A DNA stretch of 64,000 nucleotides from Alloprevotella sp. Lung230. GTDB lineage: Bacteria; Bacteroidota; Bacteroidia; Bacteroidales; Bacteroidaceae. The notes beneath the pieces were generated by a model. The model saw only the letters and a list, made by a program, of their open reading frames with translations. It was not told where the DNA came from and made no database searches. The stretch covers positions 62,001 through 126,000 of the forward strand of contig NZ_JACSUD010000005.1 of NCBI RefSeq assembly GCF_014385435.1, read 5' to 3'. Each line of letters begins with the position of its first letter. Position 1 is the stretch's first letter. A program made the position numbers and the translations under genes. Positions 16,820 through 27,600 of the stretch are shown piece by piece.

Positions 16820-18169
16820 ATGTCATCTATTCTTCTTTCCATTTGGACAACGATAAAAGGCTATTTTGACCTCTCCTTTCAGCGAGACGATGAGGCAGTA
16901 GTTATTGCACAGATACGTGAAAGTGTCAATTTCCGAGGGGCCAACTCTTGGGTATTGATTTTTGCCATCTTCATTGCGTCGTTGGGACTCAATGTCAATT
17001 CCACTGCCGTCATTATCGGTGCGATGCTCATCTCGCCACTGATGGGGCCGATCATTGGTTTGGGTTTGGCCATTGCCATCAATGATTTGGAACTTCTGAA
17101 GCAATCGTTTCGCAACTTGGCCGCGGCGACGTTGATTAGTGTGCTGACGGCGACGGTCTATTTCTATATCACCCCCCTGGATGAGGCACAAAGTGAACTT
17201 TTGGCGCGCACCTCTCCAACGATTTATGACGTCCTGATTGCCTTGTTTGGCGGAGCAGCCGGTATTCTTGCGCTCTCCATGAAGGGGCGTGGCGGCAATG
17301 TCCTGCCCGGAGTGGCGATTGCCACGGCCTTGATGCCTCCGCTATGCACGGCGGGCTACGGATTGGCCACGGGGCAGCCCTCCTTCTTCTTCGGTGCGTT
17401 CTATTTGTTCTTTATCAACATCGTATTCATCGGTCTTGCCACTTTCTTGGGTGTTCGTCTGATGAAGTTCACGCCCACGGCCGAAATGGACAAGACACGC
17501 TTTGCCAAAGTACGGAAATACATCATCGCAGTGGTGGTGCTCACCATGTTGCCAGCGACCTATATCACCTTTAATATCATTAGAGACAGTCTGTCTGATC
17601 GCCGTATTCAACATTTTGTCAAGGCAGAACTCAACTTTCCGGGTACTTACATCTTATCCCATTCGGTCGATGCGAAAACCAAAACCATCAGCATTGTTGC
17701 TGTGGGCAAGGAAATCTCAAAAGCACAGCAGCGCAGTTCCGAGCAACAACTGAAAGAGTATAGTTTGGAGAAATACCAACTGCACTTCATTCAAGGGACG
17801 GAAAGCGATAGTTTGATGCATCAGCAAGGACATACATTTGCTAAGCAACAAGCGATGACGCCCGAACAATTGGCCCAGCAAAAGGTCCAAATCGAAGGCC
17901 TTCAACAGCAACTGAGTGGTTATCAAAGTTTGGAACAAAATACGCCTGCCATCCTGCAAGAGATGCGACCTTTGTTCACCTCGGTTTCTTCCTTGGCTTT
18001 GAGCCAACTGGCAGAGAGTAAGATGCACGAAGATAGTATGGTCTGCGTCAGAACCATACTGGCGCTCGTGGGGACAAAAGGCAGCCTCTCACGAAATGAG
18101 CGACAGACGATGCAACGCTGGCTGAAAGCACGCTTGAAAGTAGACAGTGTGCAGGTGGTCCTAAAATAA
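16820..18169 (+). CDS. DUF389 family membrane protein
   Basis: A 449-residue membrane protein of the DUF389 (TIGR00341-like) family. The N-terminal half has about six hydrophobic segments, including SWVLIFAIFIASLGLN, AVIIGAMLISPLMGP and PLCTAGYGLATG, which are the conserved core. The C-terminal part (from about 265) is soluble and Gln-rich (QQQLSGYQSLEQ) and appears helical. The family's function is not established. It follows the ABC-F gene by 24 bases and precedes the M13 peptidase by 40, so a shared transcript is possible. Confidence 0.85.
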   Translation: MSSILLSIWTTIKGYFDLSFQRDDEAVVIAQIRESVNFRGANSWVLIFAIFIASLGLNVNSTAVIIGAMLISPLMGPIIGLGLAIAINDLELLKQSFRNLAAATLISVLTATVYFYITPLDEAQSELLARTSPTIYDVLIALFGGAAGILALSMKGRGGNVLPGVAIATALMPPLCTAGYGLATGQPSFFFGAFYLFFINIVFIGLATFLGVRLMKFTPTAEMDKTRFAKVRKYIIAVVVLTMLPATYITFNIIRDSLSDRRIQHFVKAELNFPGTYILSHSVDAKTKTISIVAVGKEISKAQQRSSEQQLKEYSLEKYQLHFIQGTESDSLMHQQGHTFAKQQAMTPEQLAQQKVQIEGLQQQLSGYQSLEQNTPAILQEMRPLFTSVSSLALSQLAESKMHEDSMVCVRTILALVGTKGSLSRNERQTMQRWLKARLKVDSVQVVLK

Positions 18170-18209
18170 CTCCTCCTCTCGAAAAGTCATACATTAAAAG
18201 ACAACAGAT

Positions 18210-20234
18210 ATGAAACTAAAACACCTTCTTCCGATGATGGCACTCACAGCCACCACGGCTTTTGCCCAAGGGCTGACCACGGGTATTGACAAAGCCAACA
18301 TGAACCTCGCCGTTAAGCCGGGCACAGACTTCTTTGAGTATGCCGGTGGCGGATGGATGAAAGCCCATCCCCTGACCCCCGAGTTCTCGCGCTACGGGCA
18401 GTTTAACGCACTTGACGAAATGAACCGCAGCCGCCTCAAGTCGCTCATCGAAGAGATGGCCGCGAAGCAAGCGGCACCCGGCACCCTCGAACAGAAAGTG
18501 GGCGCTCTCTACCGCCTGGCCATGGACAGCGTGCGCCGCAACCGCGAAGGTTTCACGCCCATCAAGCCCCTGCTCGAGCGTGTGGCAAAAGTTGAGGACA
18601 AGCAGACCTACTTCTTCCTCGTCAACGAGTTGGGCCGACAAGGTGTGCCGGCCTTTATGAGCGTCGGCTGCGATGCCGACTTGAAGAATGCCAAGATGAA
18701 CTTGGTGCAAATCAACCAAGGAGGCATCACCCTCGGTGAGCGTGACTACTATCTTGAAAATGATGAAGCCACGCTCAAAATCCGCAACGCCTACAAGGAA
18801 TACATCAAGCAACTTTTCACGATGACGGGCGACGATGCTGCTACGGCACAAAAGAAGATGGAAGCTGTTCTCGCCATCGAAACGCGCATCGCCAAGGCCT
18901 CTTACTCCGCCACCCAGTTGCGCGATGTGGAAGGCAACTACCACAAGATGACCTATCTTGAACTCGTCAAGAACTATCCCGGCATCGACTGGAGTACGCT
19001 CTTCCTGCTGCAAGGCATTCCGGCCGTGAAGGAAGTGTCGGTCAATCAGCCCGAGCCCATCCACGAATTGGAAAAAATCTTTGCCGAGACCTCCCTCGAC
19101 GACCTCAAAGCCTATCTCTCTTTCAATGTCATCCGTGACGCTTCGAACGCTTTGAGCGATGATTTTCGTGCCGCCACCTTCAACTTCTTTGGCCGTACGA
19201 TGCAAGGCAGTGAGCAAGACCGCCCCCGCTGGAAGCGCGCTGTGGGCGCTGTGGAAGGTGTGTTGGGCATGGCCATCGGTAAGATTTATGCAGAAAAGTA
19301 CTTCCCTGAGTCTTCCAAGAAGCGCATGCTCGAACTGGTCAAGAACCTGCAAGTGGCCCTCAGCGAACGCATCGACCAGCAAACTTGGATGAGCGCTGAA
19401 ACCAAGAAGCAGGCCCACGAAAAGCTCAACAGTTTCTACGTGAAAATCGGTTATCCCGACCAATGGCGCAGCTACGATGGGCTGAACATCGATGAAAACC
19501 TCTCTTACTACGAGAACCTCACCCGGGCCACGGTGTTCGACACGGACTACTACATTCAAAAGCGTGTCAATAAGCCCGTGGACATCCACGAATGGGGCAT
19601 GACACCGCAAACCATCAATGCCTACTACAACCCCACGACCAACGAAATTTGCTTCCCCGCCGGTATTCTCCAGCCCCCCTTCTTCAACGCAGAGGCCGAC
19701 GATGCTGCCAACTATGGCGCTATCGGTGTGGTGATTGGTCACGAGATGACGCACGGCTTTGACGACCAAGGTGCACAATTTGACAAGGATGGCAACCTCC
19801 GCAACTGGTGGACGGAACAGGATAAGAAGAACTTCAAAGCCCGTACCGAACGAATGGTGAAATTCTTCGACAAAATCGAGGTGCTGCCCGGCCTTCACGC
19901 CAATGGCGCACTCACCTGTGGAGAAAATATTGCCGACCACGGCGGTCTGAAAGTGGCCTTCCAAGCTTTCCAAAACGCCATGAAGCAAGCCCCCCTCACC
20001 ACGGTCGATGGGCTCACTCCCGAACAACGCTTCTTCATCAGCTACGCCCTCGTGTGGGCCGGCAACACACGTGATGAAGCCCTCCGCAATCTCGTCAAGA
20101 CCGACCCCCACTCGCCCGGACGTTGGCGTGTGAACGGAGCACTTCCCCAAATCCCTGCTTGGTACAAGGCTTTCAACATCAAGAAAGGCGACAAACTCTA
20201 CATCGCTCCCAAAGATCGCGTAGACATTTGGTAA
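18210..20234 (+). CDS. pepO: M13 family zinc metallopeptidase
   Basis: A 674-residue exported peptidase of the neprilysin/PepO family that cleaves peptides. The signal peptide MKLKHLLPMMALTATTAFAQ places it outside the inner membrane. The zinc site is complete: His511, Glu512 and His515 in GHEMTHGFDDQG, and Glu572 in GENIADHGGL. The substrate motif NAYYNP lies about 470-475, and the full length matches the family. No lipobox is present, so it is probably periplasmic or secreted. A 76-base inverted repeat follows the stop. Confidence 0.95.
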   Translation: MKLKHLLPMMALTATTAFAQGLTTGIDKANMNLAVKPGTDFFEYAGGGWMKAHPLTPEFSRYGQFNALDEMNRSRLKSLIEEMAAKQAAPGTLEQKVGALYRLAMDSVRRNREGFTPIKPLLERVAKVEDKQTYFFLVNELGRQGVPAFMSVGCDADLKNAKMNLVQINQGGITLGERDYYLENDEATLKIRNAYKEYIKQLFTMTGDDAATAQKKMEAVLAIETRIAKASYSATQLRDVEGNYHKMTYLELVKNYPGIDWSTLFLLQGIPAVKEVSVNQPEPIHELEKIFAETSLDDLKAYLSFNVIRDASNALSDDFRAATFNFFGRTMQGSEQDRPRWKRAVGAVEGVLGMAIGKIYAEKYFPESSKKRMLELVKNLQVALSERIDQQTWMSAETKKQAHEKLNSFYVKIGYPDQWRSYDGLNIDENLSYYENLTRATVFDTDYYIQKRVNKPVDIHEWGMTPQTINAYYNPTTNEICFPAGILQPPFFNAEADDAANYGAIGVVIGHEMTHGFDDQGAQFDKDGNLRNWWTEQDKKNFKARTERMVKFFDKIEVLPGLHANGALTCGENIADHGGLKVAFQAFQNAMKQAPLTTVDGLTPEQRFFISYALVWAGNTRDEALRNLVKTDPHSPGRWRVNGALPQIPAWYKAFNIKKGDKLYIAPKDRVDIW

Positions 20235-20260
20235 ACGCTTCTCCATCCTTAATTTGACTC

Positions 20261-20336
20261 TACGAACCACCGCGAATGTTCGTCTTTTTGCCCGAAAAGA
20301 TTTCGGAAAAAGGAGGGACATTCGCGGAAGTTCGTA
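20261..20336. repeat. 76-base inverted repeat after pepO
   Basis: TACGAAC plus CCGCGAATGT (20261-20279) pair with ACATTCGCGG plus GTTCGTA (20318-20336), separated by a 2-base mismatch in each arm. A smaller CCGAAA/TTTCGG helix sits in the loop. There is no T run, so it is not a standard terminator. Confidence 0.65.
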
Positions 20337-20354
20337 TCCACCCATCCTCTTTCG

Positions 20355-20729
20355 ATGTCTTTACTCACACATATCTTAGTGGCCATCGTGGCCCTTGAAC
20401 ATCTTTACATCCTCTACATCGAAATGTTCGCTTGGAACACCACCGGTCGCCGCCTCTTTCGTGGTGCTTTGCCCGACGAACTCTTCCCGAAAACGACAGG
20501 AATGGCCGCCAATCAGGGACTCTACAACGGATTTCTCGCTGCCGGACTGGCGTGGAGCTTTGGAGTAGACTCGCCCGTATGGAGCAGCAACCTGCGCCTC
20601 TTCTTCCTGGGCTGCATCATCGTGGCCGCGCTTTATGGGACGGTTCGCTCCTCGCGCTCCATCTTCTTCAAACAGGGCTTGCCAGCCATCCTTGCGATGC
20701 TGGCCGTGCTCCTCTCTCGTTTTTGCTGA
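20355..20729 (+). CDS. DUF1304 family small membrane protein
   Basis: A 124-residue integral membrane protein with about four hydrophobic segments (roughly 4-23, 50-70, 77-96 and 103-122). The pattern HILVAIVALEHLYILYIEMFAW followed by a central NQGLYNGFLAAGLAW is that of the DUF1304 family, whose role is not known. It lies 6 bases before metA in the same direction, so translation may be coupled, but no functional link is evident. Confidence 0.8.
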   Translation: MSLLTHILVAIVALEHLYILYIEMFAWNTTGRRLFRGALPDELFPKTTGMAANQGLYNGFLAAGLAWSFGVDSPVWSSNLRLFFLGCIIVAALYGTVRSSRSIFFKQGLPAILAMLAVLLSRFC

Positions 20730-20735
20730 CGCGCT

Positions 20736-21605
20736 ATGCTCTATCTCAACACCGACCTTCCTGCCCTCCATCAGCTCTGCACAGAGGGATTGCCCATTGC
20801 CCGCGGCCACCACGATGCTGCCCTCAACGTGTGGATGCTCAACCTCATGCCGCTCAAATGCGCCACCGAGCTCGACCTCTGCCGTATGCTTGCCGCATCG
20901 GGCATCGAGGTGAACCTTACGCTGGTCAAGTTTCCCGGACAGACCTATAAGTCCACCCCGCAAGCCTATGTCGAGGCACACTATCTCGACCTCGACAGCG
21001 CGATGCTCCGGCACACCATCGACGGCCTCATCATCACCGGCGCTCCCCTCGAAAACATTCCTTTTGAAGCGGTGCGCTATTGGGAGGACCTCTGCCGCTT
21101 GATGACGTGGAGCACCACGCACACCCGCTCCACACTCAACATCTGCTGGGCAGCACAAGCCGCGCTCTACTTCCATCATCGTGTGCCGAAGCATCCGCTT
21201 GCCGCAAAGATGTTCGGGGTATTCCCTCAAACGGTCTATCGCCCCGAACATCCCCTTATGCGGGGCTTGGGCACAGCCTTTCCGATGCCCCACAGCCGCC
21301 ACACCGAAGTGCAGCGAGAGGCGCTGCCCACCGAGGTCGAGGTGCTCGCCGGCGGAGGAAAATCGGGATTGGGCATCTTGGCCGATGCCGTGCGTCGGCA
21401 AGTGTTTGCCATCGGCCATTTGGAATACGAGCCCCTCACACTCGATGGCGAATATCGCCGCGACCTGGCCAAAGAGTTGCCCATCCTGCCGCCCGAAAAC
21501 TATTACGTCGACGACTGCCCCGACCGCGGGGTCGACTTCTCTTGGCGCACAGCCGCCTTGCAGTTTTACAAGAACTGGCTGACCACCCTTCGTCCGGCTC
21601 CCTGA
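20736..21605 (+). CDS. metA: Homoserine O-acetyltransferase (MetA family)
   Basis: First committed step of methionine synthesis: acylation of homoserine. The 289-residue protein has the MetA catalytic Cys137 in NICWAAQAAL, His228 and Glu230 in GHLEYEP, and PHSRHTE near 185-191. Glu106 in TGAPLE occupies the position where acetyl-CoA users carry Glu and succinyl-CoA users carry Gly, so acetyl-CoA is the likely donor despite the usual succinyltransferase name. At the catalytic motif, Ala replaces the common Gly in CWGAQA. It is slightly shorter than E. coli MetA. The DUF1304 gene is 6 bases upstream. Confidence 0.9.
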   Translation: MLYLNTDLPALHQLCTEGLPIARGHHDAALNVWMLNLMPLKCATELDLCRMLAASGIEVNLTLVKFPGQTYKSTPQAYVEAHYLDLDSAMLRHTIDGLIITGAPLENIPFEAVRYWEDLCRLMTWSTTHTRSTLNICWAAQAALYFHHRVPKHPLAAKMFGVFPQTVYRPEHPLMRGLGTAFPMPHSRHTEVQREALPTEVEVLAGGGKSGLGILADAVRRQVFAIGHLEYEPLTLDGEYRRDLAKELPILPPENYYVDDCPDRGVDFSWRTAALQFYKNWLTTLRPAP

Positions 21606-21720
21606 CCAGAGGAAAAGGTGCGACCCCCATTGCCTCACGTCGCTGCCCGGCTCCCCCACACCCTTTCCAGCCTCATTCCTCTCTCCGCTTTTCCCACAAC
21701 CCCCTTTCCACAAGACTTAT

Positions 21721-23358
<1,638 letters not shown>

Positions 23359-23375
23359 ACCTACCTTAAAGTTGA

Positions 23376-23415
23376 GTTCGCCGACCTTCGAAAGAAAGTC
23401 GGCGAACTTCTTTTT
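23376..23415 (+). terminator. Terminator after the second ABC-F gene
   Basis: GTTCGCCGAC (23376-23385) pairs with GTCGGCGAAC (23398-23407), followed by TTCTTTTT. Confidence 0.85.
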
Positions 23416-23555
23416 GAGCCTTCGGCCCTCGTGCGTCCTCTGCCGATGGGGAAGCCCGACATCGCCAGAGACCCATAGACGCGCGGGGCAGGACGAAAGG
23501 TTGAAGGAAGCCCAGAAAAGTGGAGCGCGAGGGAGAAAAAGTGAAGTGCGACAAA

Positions 23556-23652
23556 GATATTCTATAAACCAAACCTTGGTTTATATAAACCAAAGTTTGA
23601 ATTACATAAACCAAACCTTGAATTATATAAACCAAGGTTTGGTTTATAGATT
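23556..23652. repeat. 97-base palindromic array of 21-base units, copy 1
   Basis: Four units of about 21 bases carry TATAAACCAA and end in TTGGTTTAT or TTGAATTA, so the whole can fold on itself. The copy at 43980-44076 has the same length and order. Frames on both strands stay open across it, which gives a heptad-like YINQTLN translation, but no start or family supports a gene. Confidence 0.8.
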
Positions 23653-23717
23653 ACTTCCCTTTGGCGCAAGTTTTTCAGTGGAGAAAATAAGTTTTCCGGC
23701 TTAATGGTTAAAATTAT

Positions 23718-23794
23718 TGAAACAAAGATGGTGTTAAAGTAGAGAATATCCGTACGCAGAAGATAGTTACGATTAATTTTGAAGACCTACTTAA
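23718..23794 (-). mobile_element. MITE-like 194-base family, copy C (fragment)
   Basis: Only the CGTAACTATCTTC end is present, in reverse orientation: GAAACAAAGATGGTGT through GATTAATTTTGAAGACCTAC. About 77 of 194 bases remain. Confidence 0.7.
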
Positions 23795-24084
23795 GTGATG
23801 CAGTCAAGGGGCTCGCTTTTTAGAATGAAAGTATTCTCCTCGTCCTTCCATAAGTTTATCTGATTTTCTTTTAGTTTTTCGCTTGTTTTTGCAAGCCGTA
23901 CATTTCAAAAATGGGGGGGGTAAATTGATTTTGTTGATTTTCCAATAATAGTTTTTGAGTTCGGTAAAAGTTGTTTACTTTTACAGTCGAATTCATTTGG
24001 GAAATTCTTCTCGGAATACCATTCCTGTGTGGAATCTCCGATATTCGCCCCCTTCGGGGACGTAACGCCGTGCATGACGTCTGC
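23795..24084. other. Intergenic stretch before the repeat block
   Basis: No gene was supported. It contains a G8 run (about 23913-23920). Near its end, CCCCCTTCGGGG resembles the inverted form of motifs in the tandem units downstream. Confidence 0.4.
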
Positions 24085-24160
24085 CGTAGGTTCGTCGTCC
24101 TTCGTCCTCCTCGCCTACGGTTATTGAGATTGGCCCCTTCCAGGGACCTCACGCTGCACT
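24085..24160 (-). repeat. Inverted partial copy of the 160-base unit
   Basis: CCGTAGGTTC, CCTCCTCGCCTACGG and CCCCTTC occur in the order expected for the reverse complement of the units at 24201 and 24375. It can pair with either to form a long stem. Confidence 0.55.
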
Positions 24161-24200
24161 CAATCACAGCGTATCATCCTCTCTTTTCACCGCTTTGCGT

Positions 24201-24364
24201 GGTGATAACGCTGCAGGGCCAGCCCCGAAGGAGGTATCTCTGAATATCCGTAGGCGAGGAGGGCACGGCCCGAAGAACCTACGGAAAGCCGTCCGCCGAA
24301 CGAAACACCACTGATGGGGACGCCCATCGGCCGAAGAACAACTCACGGCAGAAAGCCGTATTCC
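24201..24364 (+). repeat. 160-base unit, copy 1
   Basis: Shares with copy 2, in the same order, CGCTGCAGGGCC, GGTATCT, GAGGAGGGCA, GAACCTACGGAAAGCCGTCC, CCCATCGGCCGAAGAA and CTCACGGCAGAAAGCCGTAT. No reading frame is conserved in a way that argues for a protein. Confidence 0.75.
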
Positions 24365-24374
24365 TTATGGTGTT

Positions 24375-24535
24375 GATGACGCTGCAGGGCCGCCCCCGAA
24401 GGGGGTATCTTTGAATAGCCGTGGGTGAGGAGGGCATGGCCCGACGAACCTACGGAAAGCCGTCCACCGAGCGAAACGCCCCTGACGGAGACACCCATCG
24501 GCCGAAGAATGCTCACGGCAGAAAGCCGTATCCCC
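24375..24535 (+). repeat. 160-base unit, copy 2
   Basis: Direct repeat of 24201-24364, about 85 percent alike by eye, ending about 80 bases before the giant surface gene. Confidence 0.75.
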
Positions 24536-24561
24536 CGAGCCTGCTCAAAGACTTCTCACTA

Positions 24562-24588
24562 CATCGTGACGTACACACTTCATCGTGA
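24562..24588 (+). promoter_or_regulatory. Direct repeat CATCGTGA x2 upstream of the giant surface gene
   Basis: CATCGTGA occurs at 24562-24569 and 24581-24588, 19 bases apart, about two helical turns. A near -7 element, TAATTTTC, follows at 24596-24603, only 14 bases before the ATG. The arrangement resembles an activator site; no regulator is identified. Confidence 0.45.
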
Positions 24589-24616
24589 AAATCAGTAATT
24601 TTCAAAATATTGTTTT

Positions 24617-27600
24617 ATGTATTCTCACTTCTCACACCTACGTTGGTATTGCCTACTGCTGTTGTCAGCCGTGGCCACCATAGCGAGCGGTCAGGGATGT
24701 CCCGGCTTGTCGAAAGGAGATTTCACTGTCGAGTTCGATGCAGGCAACACTACCTGCAATCAGCCCGGAGTGGTGCACATTTCCTATCGAAATGCCGTGC
24801 GTGGGTTCACAAAACTCACCTATCAGTTCTCGACCGACCGAGACACTTATCCCCTTGCACAAGACGCACTCCCCAGCGAACGTGTTTCTGTGCCGCTCGA
24901 CAACCACTGGAGCGAAGGAACGCCTATCTACATTCGTGTCTTGGCCGAATGTCCCGGCCAGCGAGTGCCGCAAAGTGTAGGACTCGACAAACTTACCTAC
25001 ACGGAACTCACTGCGAGTCATCCACAAATTGTTGCCACGACCCAGTCTTCCAACGGCTGCACCGGCAAACAAGGTGTGATACGAGCACGTATCGGAGGTG
25101 TTACGGGATTCTCCAAGGCCTCTTACAGTCTTTATAAAGGGACGACATTGGCACGTACCCTCTTCTCGGCCAAGCCCGCGAACTATGTAGAGTTCACAGG
25201 CTTGGCTGCCGGTACCTATCGTCTGGTGGCGAAACTCACTCCCTCCTGCACCATCGGAACGCCACCCACAGCTCCTGCAGGAGCCACTTGGAGCGGTGGC
25301 GAACTCACCATCGAAAAGGAAGTCGTGGTGGATGTTTTCACGCTCTACGCTTATGGTTATCCTGTTGTTGGAACTTGTCTGGGTCAAGTCTCTGCCGGTG
25401 TGTCGCGTGCCAATGGCATCACTTCGATGACTTATGAGGTCCTTCCTCGAGGTGGTGGCGCTCCATTAGCCACCGAAACCGTGACTGCACCTACTCCTAA
25501 TCTAGGAAAAATCTTCGGAGCGCTTCCTGCGGGTGACTATACTCTCCATGCTACGGCCAACTGCGGTAGTGCCGAACTATCTGCTGACTTTACCGTAGGA
25601 ACTGTAGAAATCGGTACGCTCAATGCCTGGGTAATGCGCCAGCCGCTCCCCACTTGCGGAGGCGGAAGTATTCAAGCTTATTTGCCGGGCGTTACGCTTA
25701 CAGCTCCTGCAACGTTTCGTTTGTTGGATGCAAGCAATAGTTTGGTCGAGACATTGACCACAACAGATACTTATGCCAAGTCCGGAGGATCCGTCTATTT
25801 CAAAAACTTAGCCGAAGGCAAATATACTGTCGAGGCAGAGATGTGTGGCAGTCCCGTCCAGCGAAAGGAAGTTGAGCTAAAGGCGCAAGCACAACTCTAT
25901 ATGAATGCTCAAACCTATGCAAAAGGGATTTGTGCCGGCAGTGGAGGAGGCGAGTTTCGAATCAATTTTTATCCTCCGTTGGATCAGTCAGGACAACTTG
26001 AAGTCTTTTATGCCGGTAGTTTGATACGTACGATGCAAGTGGCTTCTGGCTGGCAAGAAACAAAATTGACGGGTCTTCCTGCGGGAGATTACAAGGCTCG
26101 CTTAACCTTGGCTTGTGGTGAGGTGATTGAGACAGAGGCCGAATTGCGAGCAGACAATGTGCAATATTCTGTTTCTGCCCAACAAAACTTCGGTGAAAGA
26201 TTCTGCACCGGCTATTTCATCACCTTTACGTCTTATACGAACAAACCTGAGATAAGACAGCTTTTTTTAGATGGTCGCTATGAGATCAAACAAGGGAGCA
26301 CGGTGGTAGCCTCAGGGCTTTACAGCACTTATGATGAAAAAGTGGGTGTACAAGTACCGGCTCCCGGGAAATACACAGTCCGCCTTATTGCCTCTTGTGG
26401 AACGGTTTCTATGAAGGCTGAAGTAGAGGTAAAGAAACCCACCTTGAAAGTTAGTGCATACGAAAGTACTGCTCCATCTCCTTGCGAAAGTGATGGAGCA
26501 GGGACTATCTCTGTCCAGCTGGAGGGAGTTACTGTTTCAAATAGGGCGGCCTTGTCTGAATTGTTCAGTTGGAATATTGAAAAAGATGGGGCTCCTTATA
26601 CTCCGAATTATACGGGGTCTACACAAGTAGGCGCTTCTTTTAGTATTGCTTTAAAAAGACTTCCGGTAGGGACTTATAAGGTTACTGTTAGTCCCAAATG
26701 CAATCCCAGTATGAAAGAGGAGCAAACTTTCACGGTTAGCTCCAAAACAAAATTACAAGATGGATTTAAAATTATACCAGCTTGTGGAAATCTTACACTT
26801 GGAGGGCTCGAGTATGCTTATGTCAGATTTCCACAGGGAGTGAATCTTGCTATTGTTAAAGTATTTAATAAGGATACTGGCGTGGAGATCTATTCTGACA
26901 AAAAGAAAGATCCAGGTAGTTATAACTTAGAACTTAAGAATAAACTGCCGGTAGGTAACTACCGTTTAGAGGTACAACCCTATGGCTATTGTCCCTCCTA
27001 TCCTCTATTTACCTATGATTTTACAATTCCCAATCAGACTGAACCTTTTCAGAATGTAGATTATAATAGTGGAGAAGGAAGTAGTTGGAATTCACCTCTT
27101 ATTAAAGGGACTGCCCCCTGTGCCAATACAGGAAGCCTTCAGGTTGGACTTCGAGATGATTGGAATACCTTGCCTGCGGTAGTTTCCTCGGTTAAATTCT
27201 CTCTTACACCAGAAGGTGGCGGTACTACACAAACGCAGACGATGAATAGTAAAAAGGGGTATGTTAAGTTTCTGAATTTAGCTGCCGGAGACTATAAACT
27301 CAATATGTTGGTTGATGGGGCAGATTGCTTCAAAACTTTGAAGATCACTATTCCTACCCACTTAGAAGATATTCCGGTTTTAGCAGCAGTTGATCCTGTC
27401 GTCAATGAATGTCCTCGTCAGCGTGGAGCTACATTTAAGATTGAAGGAAACAATTCTTACGTTCAGTCGAATCCGAAAATCTGTAAAGTCTGGATGTGGG
27501 ATGATGCCACGAAACAATATGTAGAACAGCTTTCTCAGACGATTCCGGCAGGGCAATTCGAAACGTACTTCCCCAATATTCCCAACTACACGGGCACGCA

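Noticed and set aside
18216-20345. Minus-strand open frame of 709 codons
   Set aside because: It is the antisense of the M13 peptidase gene, which has complete zinc motifs and a signal peptide.
23556-23652. CRISPR-like array
   Set aside because: The four 21-base units are adjacent with no unique spacers and are palindromic, and there are no cas genes.
23871-24167. Minus-strand open frame of 98 codons in the repeat block
   Set aside because: It lies over repeat units and has a basic, low-complexity product with no recognisable domain.
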